From an uncultured Candidatus Pelagibacter sp. (GTDB lineage: Bacteria > Pseudomonadota > Alphaproteobacteria > Pelagibacterales > Pelagibacteraceae), in contig CAJQSX010000002.1 in NCBI GenBank assembly GCA_905616465.1, positions 88,955 through 152,954 of the forward strand: DNA of 64,000 nt. The letters run 5' to 3'. The notes under the pieces were generated by a model that saw only the letters and a list, made by a program, of their open reading frames with translations, ran no database searches and was not told where the DNA came from. Each line of letters starts with the position of its first letter. Positions within the stretch are counted from its first letter, which is position 1. Of the stretch, positions 30,864-39,600 are shown in pieces. Made by a program: the position numbers and the translations under genes.

Positions 30864-31562
30864 CTAAATTTTATATAGCAAAAATTCCTCTTCTCCAGAA
30901 TTAAAAAGAAAAATTTTTTTCCACTTAATTTCATTAAGAATTGATGAGGTTTTTTCACCAATACACATTAAATTTGTATCCATCCAAAGATTTTCAGATT
31001 GATTAATCTTTATAAAGTTTAAAAAACTTAATGCACTGTTTTGAGAGTAAATATATACTATGTTTGGTATTTTCAGTTTTAATTCATTAACAAATCCTTC
31101 ATCAAATTTTTGATTATGGGTAGTTCTGTAATTGATTATCCTTTTTATGTTGTATCCTTCATTTAGAAGTTGCTGATCTAAATCTACTGAAATGGTTTCT
31201 CCACTAATGTAAATTAATTTTCCATCTTTTTTATCAAAATTTTGTAAAACTAGTTCTTTCAAGTTTGCAACATTGCCCTCTGCAGCAATTACATTTTGAA
31301 AACCAACACTTCTAGCTTTTTTTTCAGTCGCACTACCAACACAGAAACACATAATTTTTTTATCAATACTTTTTAGATCTAAAAATTTCACTGCATTTGC
31401 GCTAGTAAAAATAATACTCCTAAATTCTGAAAAATTTATTTCACCACTCTTTATGGGCTCAACATTTAACAATGGTAGGTGAGAAATATGGTGTCCCAAA
31501 GATTTAAATTTTAAAATCATATCTGAGCTATCTTCTAAAGTTCTTGTTAATAAAATGTGCAT
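30864..31562 (-). CDS. hemD: Uroporphyrinogen-III synthase
   Basis: ILLTRTLEDSSDMILKFKSLGH; IFTSANAVKFL; adjacent to hemC. Confidence 0.9.
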   Translation of the reverse strand: MHILLTRTLEDSSDMILKFKSLGHHISHLPLLNVEPIKSGEINFSEFRSIIFTSANAVKFLDLKSIDKKIMCFCVGSATEKKARSVGFQNVIAAEGNVANLKELVLQNFDKKDGKLIYISGETISVDLDQQLLNEGYNIKRIINYRTTHNQKFDEGFVNELKLKIPNIVYIYSQNSALSFLNFIKINQSENLWMDTNLMCIGEKTSSILNEIKWKKIFLFNSGEEEFLLYKI

Positions 31563-31563
31563 A

Positions 31564-32481
31564 CTATCTTTTATATGAATTGTTAGATTTCTTTTTTAAC
31601 ATTTTCCCTATTTCAATGCCCAATTCTTTTGCATTCCCAATTTCTGAAGATTTTTTTTCATAAAATTTTTGTTTCCCGTCTAGTGAAAAAAGTTCTGCCT
31701 CCAGTGTTATTTGATCACCTATTATGATGGCATGAGCCCCAACTGCCGTTTCACAGTCTCCTTCTAATACCTTAAGAACATTTCTTTCTGCGTGAGCTCT
31801 CAAATAAGTTTCATTATGATTAGCTTTGTCTAAAAGATTAATAATTTCTTGATCATTAATTCTACATTGAAGTGCAATAATTCCTTGTCCAGCACTTGGA
31901 ATTATTTCTTCTGTTGAAAATACTTCGGTAATTTTATCTTCTATTGTTAAACATTTAACCCCTGCATAAGATAATATTATTGCATCGTACAAACCATCAT
32001 TAAGTTTTTTTATTCTAGTATCAACATTTCCTCTAATAAGTTTACAATTAAGATCTAATCTCAATTTTTTTATTTGAAATTCTCTTCGGTAAGATGAAGT
32101 TCCAATTATTGCATCAACCTTTAAATCTTTAAGTTTTTTTTTATTCTTAGTAATTAAAATTTCTCTTGGATCATTTCTCTTTAAAAATGCATCCGTTCTT
32201 AAACCATCAGTCTCAAGAGCTGGCATATCTTTTAGCGCATGAACAGCTATATCAATTTTTTTATCCTGAAGCTCTTTTTCTATATTAGTTGAAAATAAAC
32301 CTTTGCCCCCTACATCAGATAATCTCACATCCTGAATCTGATCACCCTTGGTGGTAATTTCTTTGATGATAATATCTTGATCATTTAAATTTGTATTTTG
32401 AACAATTTTATTTTTGGCATTGTGAGCATAAATTAATGCCAACTTACTTCCTCTAGAGCCAATAGTTATTATTTTATTCAT
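31564..32481 (-). CDS. hemC: Hydroxymethylbilane synthase
   Basis: IGSRGSKLAL; VDIAVHALKDMP-type motif; EGDCETAVGA. Confidence 0.97.
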   Translation of the reverse strand: MNKIITIGSRGSKLALIYAHNAKNKIVQNTNLNDQDIIIKEITTKGDQIQDVRLSDVGGKGLFSTNIEKELQDKKIDIAVHALKDMPALETDGLRTDAFLKRNDPREILITKNKKKLKDLKVDAIIGTSSYRREFQIKKLRLDLNCKLIRGNVDTRIKKLNDGLYDAIILSYAGVKCLTIEDKITEVFSTEEIIPSAGQGIIALQCRINDQEIINLLDKANHNETYLRAHAERNVLKVLEGDCETAVGAHAIIIGDQITLEAELFSLDGKQKFYEKKSSEIGNAKELGIEIGKMLKKKSNNSYKR

Positions 32482-32537
32482 AAATACATTTATTTCTTAC
32501 TTGTATTGAGATTGTACTATTAATAAAAACTATTTTA

Positions 32538-33611
32538 ATGAATAAAAAACCCTTAATTCTTGGAATTGAGACTAGTTGTGATGAAACAGCCGTATCCTTA
32601 ATAACTGAAAATGAGCAAGGAATTCCTATAGTTTTATCCAATATTATTTCAAGTCAAGTCGATGTTCATAAAGAATTTGGGGGAGTGGTTCCTGAACTGG
32701 CAGCTCGTTCACATATAGAAAAAATAGATTGGATAGTTCAAAAAGCAATTGATGATAGTGGAAGAAAGATTGAGGAAATTGATGCCATAGCTTCTACAGC
32801 GGGTCCTGGTTTAATAGTTTGTTTGTCAATCGGTTTAAGTTTTGGGAAAGCTTTTGCTAGCACATTAAATAAACCATTCATTGCAGTTAATCATTTAGAG
32901 GGTCATGCATTAAGTCCAAAACTTAATTCAGAATTAAACTATCCTTATTTAGTTTTATTAATTTCTGGTGGCCACTCACAATTTTTAAGTGTTAATGATC
33001 TTGGAAAATATACAAGATTAGGAACAACTATAGATGATGCTTTGGGTGAAGCTTTTGACAAAACAGCAAAACTTTTAGGAATTGAATTTCCTGGTGGGCC
33101 ACAAATTGAAGTTTTAGCAAAAAAAGGTGATCCTAATAAATATGAATTACCAAAACCAATTTTTAATAAAGGTGGTTGTAACCTTTCTTTTGCAGGACTT
33201 AAAACTGCAATTCTAAAAATTGCTAAAAATATCAAAACTGATCAAGAAAAATTTGATCTTGCAGCTTCTTTTCAAAAGACAGTTACTGAAATTCTATATA
33301 AAAAAACTAAAATTGCATTTAGTGAGTTTGAAAAACAAAATAATCCAAAAGAAAAAATATTTGTAGTTGCGGGAGGGGTGGCAGCAAATCAAAGTATTAG
33401 AGATATGTTGATTAATTTATGTAATGAAAAAAGTTATCGAAGTATTTTTCCCCCGATTGAACTGTGTGGCGATAATGCTGCAATGATAGCAATGGTGGGA
33501 TTAGAAAAATTTAAATTAAATCAATTTGATAACTTAGACCATCCAGCAAAACCAAGGTGGCCATTGGATGAAAAAGCAGCTTTCCTTAAAGGCGCGGGCG
33601 TAAAGTTTTAA
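32538..33611 (+). CDS. tsaD: tRNA N6-adenosine threonylcarbamoyltransferase
   Basis: LGIETSCDETAVSL; VNHLEGHALSP; LISGGHSQFL. Confidence 0.98.
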   Translation: MNKKPLILGIETSCDETAVSLITENEQGIPIVLSNIISSQVDVHKEFGGVVPELAARSHIEKIDWIVQKAIDDSGRKIEEIDAIASTAGPGLIVCLSIGLSFGKAFASTLNKPFIAVNHLEGHALSPKLNSELNYPYLVLLISGGHSQFLSVNDLGKYTRLGTTIDDALGEAFDKTAKLLGIEFPGGPQIEVLAKKGDPNKYELPKPIFNKGGCNLSFAGLKTAILKIAKNIKTDQEKFDLAASFQKTVTEILYKKTKIAFSEFEKQNNPKEKIFVVAGGVAANQSIRDMLINLCNEKSYRSIFPPIELCGDNAAMIAMVGLEKFKLNQFDNLDHPAKPRWPLDEKAAFLKGAGVKF

Positions 33612-33657
33612 TCTTTATAAAAATTATAGGAAGGATGTCGGTCTTTGGGTACAAAAT

Positions 33658-33812
33658 ATGACAAAATCATACTGGCTAATGAAACCAACACTCCTTGTAC
33701 TTCAATAAGAACCTGTCGACTCCCATCAACTTTTACTTTATTTTATGAGCACAGGTCTTGTTTAAAGCTTATTAATAAGTGTAAATGAGGGGTACGTAGT
33801 GGGGTGTCAATT
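33658..33812 (+). repeat. Island boundary block A: EVE-gene 5' fragment plus degenerate conserved block
   Basis: ATGACAAAATCATACTGGCTAATGAAACCA reads MTKSYWLMKP (compare [10 protein letters not shown] of the EVE gene); gactcccatcaacttttactt at 33718; ggtgtcaatt at 33803. Confidence 0.65.
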
Positions 33813-33857
33813 TAACGATATACACTAAACTGAATTTATTTAAAAAAAAATTTTGGT

Positions 33858-35021
33858 TTAACTAATCTTAAATAGTTCCTCTATATAACCTGGCCGCAAA
33901 AAATCTCTTGTTCTGTAAATACTATCTGTCTTTAATAGATCGCTAACAGTATGTTGTTTAATACCTTTTCCGTAATCGTTTCTTGCCTCTTGATTTATGC
34001 TTAAAAAATAACTTTTTTTACTTTCTAAAATTTTTTTTGTGTATTTTTTAGAAAGACTTAAGTCTATTTCAGGCATGGAATCTTCGTTAAACCATAAAAT
34101 ATTTTTTTTTGTTTTATGCTCAAAAATTTTCCAATAAGGCTTTATAAAAATTTTTTTATCAGACAATTTTTTATTGGGTAATTTTTCATTATCTAAGTGA
34201 ACATTATTTTCACCGTGTGAGATCATAAGGTATATGGCTTGTAGTATTGATGAAAAAGGAAGATCATAAATGGTATATTTAGTGTTTATCATTTGTTTTA
34301 GGTAATGGCATGTGTATCCAATGCCAGCACCAATTTCTATTATTTCTGATAAATCATTATTTTTATAGATATTTCTTAGCTGCTCAGCTGCATAGAGACC
34401 CTTTAAATCCTTTAAAAAAATAAATTCTTTTTTGTATTTATAGCCATAGTAATAGTTGGGTGTTTTAAAAAGTGAAATTTTTTTTTTTTTAAAAATTTTG
34501 TTAATTAAATCATCATAATCAACTTCTTCAATCAACCAACCACCTTGCTCTGGATTAAATACTTTTATATTTCCATAATATTCACTAATCGATATTAGAT
34601 AATCAAAAAAAAAGCGTTTTTCATCATCTTTGAATTTTTTATTGCTTAATTTATTATATGATTTTCTATTAGTTCCGTATCCCCAAAGTAATTTTGTTTT
34701 ACCCAAGTCCTTAAGTACTTTTATAAGTTCTTTGTTATTTTTTTGTGTGTCACAAATTGAATCAATAAATCCTTTATGATCAATTTGATTTTCAATTACA
34801 CTCCATAAGTCATTATTTTTTTTTATAGGTTCGTTAGTTTTCAAATATAATGCATATGCAGAAATTCTATCTATAAACTTGTTTGAAATTTTTACTTGTA
34901 AATTTTTTTTGAAACTAAATTTTTTTGATGATGACTTTATCGCAGAAAATACATGATAATTTTTAAAATCATGATTTAATCTAGATATAATTCTATTTAT
35001 ATTTTTAATTATTTTTTTCAA
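33858..35021 (-). CDS. Putative sugar O-methyltransferase-like protein
   Basis: IIEIGAGIGYTCHYLKQM SAM-binding-like motif; YGTNRKSYNKLSN and sugar-methyltransferase-like organisation. Confidence 0.65.
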   Translation of the reverse strand: MKKIIKNINRIISRLNHDFKNYHVFSAIKSSSKKFSFKKNLQVKISNKFIDRISAYALYLKTNEPIKKNNDLWSVIENQIDHKGFIDSICDTQKNNKELIKVLKDLGKTKLLWGYGTNRKSYNKLSNKKFKDDEKRFFFDYLISISEYYGNIKVFNPEQGGWLIEEVDYDDLINKIFKKKKISLFKTPNYYYGYKYKKEFIFLKDLKGLYAAEQLRNIYKNNDLSEIIEIGAGIGYTCHYLKQMINTKYTIYDLPFSSILQAIYLMISHGENNVHLDNEKLPNKKLSDKKIFIKPYWKIFEHKTKKNILWFNEDSMPEIDLSLSKKYTKKILESKKSYFLSINQEARNDYGKGIKQHTVSDLLKTDSIYRTRDFLRPGYIEELFKIS

Positions 35022-35106
35022 GATTTATTATAATTCTTTATATCAAATCCTCATAGTAATTAAAACTGTATATGATGCCTTATGGTTCTTCATAATTTTT
35101 TATGTT

Positions 35107-35219
35107 AAAAGTTACAGAAGTATTTTTCCTCCAATTTAACTGTGCGGTGATAATGCTGCAATGATAACAATGGTAGGACTAGAAAAATTCAAATTAAAAA
35201 AACTTAGCAATTTATGTTG
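35107..35219 (+). pseudogene. Duplicated 3' fragment of tsaD
   Basis: In-frame reading SYRSIFPPI*LCGDNAAMITMVGLEKFKLKKLSNLC* against tsaD SYRSIFPPIELCGDNAAMIAMVGLEKFKLNQFDNLD. Confidence 0.93.
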
Positions 35220-35255
35220 ATGGTATGATACAATTGGTTATTGAAAAATAATTTG

Positions 35256-35424
35256 ATGCACTACTGGTTAATGAAACCAAAGCTTGCAATACATCGATAA
35301 AGCTCCACTGACTCCCACTAGCTTTTTGCTTATTTTTCTAACTAAAAATATTAATTAACAACATTTAATGCCTCCCAATGTATAGCACATCGTATAGCAC
35401 GGTTTTATTTATAAGGTGTCAATT
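35256..35424 (+). repeat. Island boundary block B: EVE-gene 5' fragment, conserved block and 12-bp tandem repeat
   Basis: ATGCACTACTGGTTAATGAAACCA (MHYWLMKP); gactcccactagctttttgctta at 35310; GTATAGCACATC GTATAGCACGGT at 35380-35403; ggtgtcaatt at 35415. Confidence 0.8.
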
Positions 35425-36254
35425 ACTGATCTTTGTCGTGCATAAGCACAGTTTTCACAGCTATCATGAGAATCGGGTACGCTTTCTGAATTCATAACAT
35501 CAATCATTTTCTGTATCTCTGTCTCCAAATAGTCTGTTCTGATTTTATAATAAATTAAAACTTCATCAAATAACATTTTACCATGAAAGCCTTCGTCTAC
35601 TTCCTTAGCATTACAAATATAAAAATATGCATCTGAAGAAACTTTGTAACCCATACCTTTAAGTATGTAGGCATAGTAATCTAGCTGTCTTTTATAGCCC
35701 TCTTTATAAGGATCATTAAAATATGTCTCTTGTGATATTTCTTTTTTGTGTTGAGATTTATAATCTGCAACAACTAATTCTTTTGTCTCAGTATTAAACC
35801 ACACATCGTCAATTCCACCTTGCAAAATAATATTACTGTCTTTAAATCTATATTTAATTCCATAATGCAATGAATCTCTCCATTCATCAATTAACAGTTT
35901 ATCATTGCCCTTTTTATCTTTAATAATCTCAGATGCATAAGGAACTAGGTGACTAAGATTATTTTTAATCATAATTCGATGAGGTTCTTGTTTCGCTCTG
36001 CATTCATCAAATTCTTTTTTTAAAAGTGTGTCAGTCAAAGTATTTAACGTCCATCCAGGGGTAGAAGGTGACATAAAACCTTTATTAACTTTTAAATAAA
36101 AACATCTAGGACAAGACATAAATTCATCAAATCTAGATCTGCTTAATTTATAGTCTTTATTTTGATTGGGAGAATAAATTCTAAATTTTTGACTGGTTAC
36201 ACCAGTTGCACTAACTAGCTCTTTTGTTTTACTATTTCTTTTTAAACTAATCAT
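35409..36254 (-). CDS. PD-(D/E)XK nuclease, Cas4/RecB-like with putative Fe-S cysteines
   Basis: FMSCPRCFYLKVNKG; LVVADYKSQHK (D-xK core); C-terminal CENCAYARQRS. Confidence 0.75.
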   Translation of the reverse strand: MISLKRNSKTKELVSATGVTSQKFRIYSPNQNKDYKLSRSRFDEFMSCPRCFYLKVNKGFMSPSTPGWTLNTLTDTLLKKEFDECRAKQEPHRIMIKNNLSHLVPYASEIIKDKKGNDKLLIDEWRDSLHYGIKYRFKDSNIILQGGIDDVWFNTETKELVVADYKSQHKKEISQETYFNDPYKEGYKRQLDYYAYILKGMGYKVSSDAYFYICNAKEVDEGFHGKMLFDEVLIYYKIRTDYLETEIQKMIDVMNSESVPDSHDSCENCAYARQRSVIDTL

Positions 36255-36412
36255 TAGTATACCTCCGATGCGTATCTGGCTAATTTAGGTTTTATTTTGG
36301 ACTCCCCAATTATTTTAATTGTTTCATTTATCTCCATATAGATTCTATAGAAATACTTTCCTTCTTTACGATTATGAACTTCCTCAACTCTTATTTCATG
36401 TATTTTATCCAT
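36254..36412 (-). CDS. Small 52-aa protein coupled to the nuclease, not in the ORF track
   Basis: Direct minus-strand reading MDKIHEIRVEEVHNRKEGKYFYRIYMEINETIKIIGESKIKPKLARYASEVY*; 1-nt stop/start overlaps with both neighbouring ORFs. Confidence 0.75.
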   Translation of the reverse strand: MDKIHEIRVEEVHNRKEGKYFYRIYMEINETIKIIGESKIKPKLARYASEVY

Positions 36413-36672
36413 TAGTGAATACTCCTCATTTTTTGAAAAGCTTCAAATTCAATTTTGGCACTTAGCAGTCTAAAATTATCCATTAACTTTACCCATTTTT
36501 CATCATTTTTTGATGGATTTATCCAAGGCAAATCATCTTTTTTTAAATCTAAAAAAAAACAAATATTTAAATCTATGTCATTTAAAAATTTTTGATGATC
36601 TTCTGGTGATAGTATGGATATTAATCTTATTAATTTTGCATTCTTAATGTTATCTGTTTTTTCTTTTTTCAT
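36412..36672 (-). CDS. Hypothetical 86-aa protein in nuclease operon
   Basis: Supplied ORF; coupled by 1-nt overlap to the 52-aa ORF. Confidence 0.6.
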   Translation of the reverse strand: MKKEKTDNIKNAKLIRLISILSPEDHQKFLNDIDLNICFFLDLKKDDLPWINPSKNDEKWVKLMDNFRLLSAKIEFEAFQKMRSIH

Positions 36673-36682
36673 ATATTAAATC

Positions 36683-36946
36683 TCAATTGGTAACATTATA
36701 ACAAATATGACCATCAGCATATAGCGCATCAAGTTCAACAACACATGATACAATTTTCGTTTTATTTTTAGCAAAAGTATAAAGCATTACCCTGGGACCT
36801 TCAGTTTCAATAGGTATTACTGTATGTAAAATATATCCATCATTTACCAAATCTTTTGGTTGTATATGGGGAAGTTTATATTCTTCTGAAAAACTTAGGC
36901 TAAACCATATTAAACTTAGGGCTGTAATTAATAGTAGTTTTTTCAT
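36683..36946 (-). CDS. Hypothetical secreted 87-aa protein
   Basis: Signal peptide MKKLLLITALSLIWFSLSFSEE; two cysteines (VSCVVEL, HICYN). Confidence 0.6.
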   Translation of the reverse strand: MKKLLLITALSLIWFSLSFSEEYKLPHIQPKDLVNDGYILHTVIPIETEGPRVMLYTFAKNKTKIVSCVVELDALYADGHICYNVTN

Positions 36947-37097
36947 TTAATTTTTTTGTTTTCTCATTGGCTAAACATTCTACTGTTTTACTAATTGATA
37001 ATTTTGCATCGGGCAACATTGCCTTCGATAAACTAATCAACGTCTTGTATGTTTCGTGTTTTAACGAAACATTTCTATATTTGGTTAAATCAGTCAT
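36900..37097 (-). CDS. Small ribbon-helix-helix-like protein (tentative)
   Basis: From ATG 37097: MTDLTKYRNVSLKHETYKTLISLSKAMLPDAKLSISKTVECLANEKTKK; NVSLK strand followed by two helices. Confidence 0.5.
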   Translation of the reverse strand: MTDLTKYRNVSLKHETYKTLISLSKAMLPDAKLSISKTVECLANEKTKKLNEKTTINYSPKFNMV

Positions 37098-37234
37098 AGT
37101 TCCTTTCGTTTTATTTTTTATTATACTAACCCACATATTATTAATTTATAGAAAAAATACGTTCGTTAAGAGCTCGACGTATAAAATAGTTTAGTATATT
37201 GTTAAAATTCATATATCTAAGAGATTGGTAAATT

Positions 37235-38128
37235 ATGTCTGAAAATAATTTAATAGAAGTCAAAACCTACGATGAACTAACAGAGGGATTAAAGGTATTG
37301 GGTGTTACTCCAAAAGAAGCATTCTCACTGGTATTTAAAAGTAAATTTCATTTCGACAAAAGGCATTTCTGGACAATGTCTAGAATTACTAAGTATTTGC
37401 GGGTCAGGATGATTGACGCGCTTAATTTAAAATCAAAATATAATGTAGAAGTTAAATATCCAAAAAAATTATGGAGCCTATATCACAAAGAACTTAAAGA
37501 GGAAAAATGGTTCAATAAAAAACTAATGGGAGAGCCAGTTCCTAACTATAAAAAAGATGGCACGTTTCACACTACACTATATTACGTAGATCCAGCATAT
37601 CGGAGTGATTTATGCAACGCAATTTTAGAAGATAGAGAAATAATTAAATTAATTAAAACAGAAATGCCAAAAAAAATTGATACTTGTAGAAAGTTAAATG
37701 AATCAGAAATTTTTGAATTTGATTATGAGCATCTATGGTTTTCTGGAAAGAAATTTGATGCTTATCAAGAAATTCAAAACTTACATAAGCTAGTAACTGA
37801 AAAAAGACATAACAAAAAATTCTCTCCAAATTATCTAGATGTAAGAAAAGTGCCAAACTGGAATAATATTAAGTGGGAAACTCCACTCTGGAAGGAACTT
37901 GGACACAACTATTTTGAATTAGAATATGAAAAAATAAAAAAAAAAGCCACACGTATGAGAAAAGTAATTCCTGATTATGCTAAATCTGCACAAATGTGGG
38001 AAGATCCCAAACCTACTGATGGAAAATATTTAAAAATTAATGAGATTATGCTTAGGCATAATAGATATGGTGGAAAGCTTAATGAATTCAAATATTTTAC
38101 TCAAAGAAATATTGATCTTATACGTTAA
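37235..38128 (+). CDS. Hypothetical protein, 297 aa, no recognised family
   Basis: Long ORF in accessory island starting MSENNLIEVKTYDELTEGLKVLGVTPKEAF. Confidence 0.6.
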   Translation: MSENNLIEVKTYDELTEGLKVLGVTPKEAFSLVFKSKFHFDKRHFWTMSRITKYLRVRMIDALNLKSKYNVEVKYPKKLWSLYHKELKEEKWFNKKLMGEPVPNYKKDGTFHTTLYYVDPAYRSDLCNAILEDREIIKLIKTEMPKKIDTCRKLNESEIFEFDYEHLWFSGKKFDAYQEIQNLHKLVTEKRHNKKFSPNYLDVRKVPNWNNIKWETPLWKELGHNYFELEYEKIKKKATRMRKVIPDYAKSAQMWEDPKPTDGKYLKINEIMLRHNRYGGKLNEFKYFTQRNIDLIR

Positions 38129-38243
38129 AAATTTTTTTCAAATAAATAAATGTAAAGTACATATGTTCCCCGGCACAATAATGACTTGTATTAAGACAGT
38201 ACTATTTAGCTGCAAAATTTTAGAAATAGTGTAATAAATATTT

Positions 38244-38444
38244 ATGACTAAGTTTAAACTTGCAGAATTTTTTAGTGGACCTGGAGGCATGGGTTATGGT
38301 GCGGGCTTAAGCAAGGTTAAGGATAAAAAAAATATTCATTCAATTGAGCATGCATGGGCTTCTGATTATCATCAAGCTTCTTGCAATACTTATGAAAAAA
38401 ATATTAAAACCAACATACCTAGTACCCTGATAAAACTCTACTAA
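38244..38444 (+). pseudogene. Truncated N-terminus of a C5-cytosine DNA methyltransferase
   Basis: KLAEFFSGPGGMGYGAGLSKVKDKKNIHSIEHAWASDYHQASCNTYEKNI (motif I), then terminates inside boundary block C. Confidence 0.8.
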
Positions 38445-38535
38445 CCCCCACTAACCTTTTACTTGGTTTCATTAATCAGAATGTTGATTAGTAACGCTTA
38501 GTAGTTAATATGCATATGACATTGCATAGTACGAC
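38403..38535 (+). repeat. Island boundary block C
   Basis: attaaaaccaacat similar to EVE-fragment tail; aacccccactaaccttttactt at about 38443; GCATATGACATT GCATAGTACGAC at 38512-38535; spacing 69 bp versus 70 bp in block B. Confidence 0.75.
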
Positions 38536-38592
38536 TTCGTTCTATTGTATAAAACTTTATTTTGTAAGATTGCAAAATATGATAAAATTATT

Positions 38593-39588
38593 ATGATTCA
38601 GAAAATGAATAAACTAAAAGTATTTGAAGCATTTGCAGGATATGGGGGGGCTTCCTATGGTTTAAAAAGATCTAAAATTGAATTTGAAGTTATAGGTTTT
38701 TCTGAAATTGATAAATTTACAAGTGAGTTTTATCAAAAAAATCATCCTAAAACTTTCAACTACGGTGATATTACAAAAATAGATCCTAAAAAAATTCCAG
38801 ATTTTGATCTTTTTACTGGTGGATTTCCATGTCAACCTTTTTCTCAAGTTGGTATGGGGTTAGGTGAAGATGATACTAGAGGAACATTGTTTCATGACAT
38901 AATTAGAATTTGTAAAATTAAAAAACCTAAACATATTTTACTTGAAAACGTTAAAGGTTTAAAAACAGTTAGACATGGAAGAACCCTCAAAACAATCATA
39001 AGCAAGCTAACTAAATTGGGATATGATGTGGTAACTGAGGTTATGAATTCAAAAAATTATGGCATACCTCAAAATCGAGAACGAGTTTGGATTTACGCAT
39101 ATCAAGGTATTCTTCCTCTAACATTTAACTTGTCACCTCCAACAAGAAAATTAAAGATTTTTTTTAAAGACTTATTAGATAAAGAGCCTGATAAATTACT
39201 TTTTAAAAATCAAAAACAAATAAAAAGATTAAAAGAGTTATATAATCTAGATTTTAAGGTTAAAGAACCCTCTTGCGCAGATCTATATAATAAAAATATT
39301 CGCAGTGATGGGATTAGCATCACTATTTTAGAACCACACCACAATAAAATGAGAGTGGCCCATCCTTCAATTAATAATAAATTACAAGTAAGGAAATACT
39401 CTATAAATGAACACTTTCGATTTATGGGCTTTAAAAATGAGAAAATTGATTTGTGTAATCAATCTTATCAACAATTATGTAAGATGTTAGCAAATGGGTG
39501 GGATGTAAATTTAACATCACTTATTTTTCAAAATATATTTAAACAAATACAAAACAATCAATACGAAAATATCTCTAAGGCATCTTAA
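38593..39588 (+). CDS. DNA (cytosine-5-)-methyltransferase
   Basis: FEAFAGYGGASYGL motif I; GGFPCQPFSQVG motif IV; LLENVKGL motif VI; NRERVWIYA motif VIII. Confidence 0.93.
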   Translation: MIQKMNKLKVFEAFAGYGGASYGLKRSKIEFEVIGFSEIDKFTSEFYQKNHPKTFNYGDITKIDPKKIPDFDLFTGGFPCQPFSQVGMGLGEDDTRGTLFHDIIRICKIKKPKHILLENVKGLKTVRHGRTLKTIISKLTKLGYDVVTEVMNSKNYGIPQNRERVWIYAYQGILPLTFNLSPPTRKLKIFFKDLLDKEPDKLLFKNQKQIKRLKELYNLDFKVKEPSCADLYNKNIRSDGISITILEPHHNKMRVAHPSINNKLQVRKYSINEHFRFMGFKNEKIDLCNQSYQQLCKMLANGWDVNLTSLIFQNIFKQIQNNQYENISKAS

Positions 39589-39600
39589 TTTTAATTTACT

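Noticed and set aside
37653-37856. 67-aa minus-strand ORF in the island
   Set aside because: Antisense to the 297-aa ORF with no initiation context or family support.
38040-38234. 64-aa plus-strand ORF overlapping the end of the 297-aa gene
   Set aside because: Out-of-frame overlap with low-complexity translation; probably chance.
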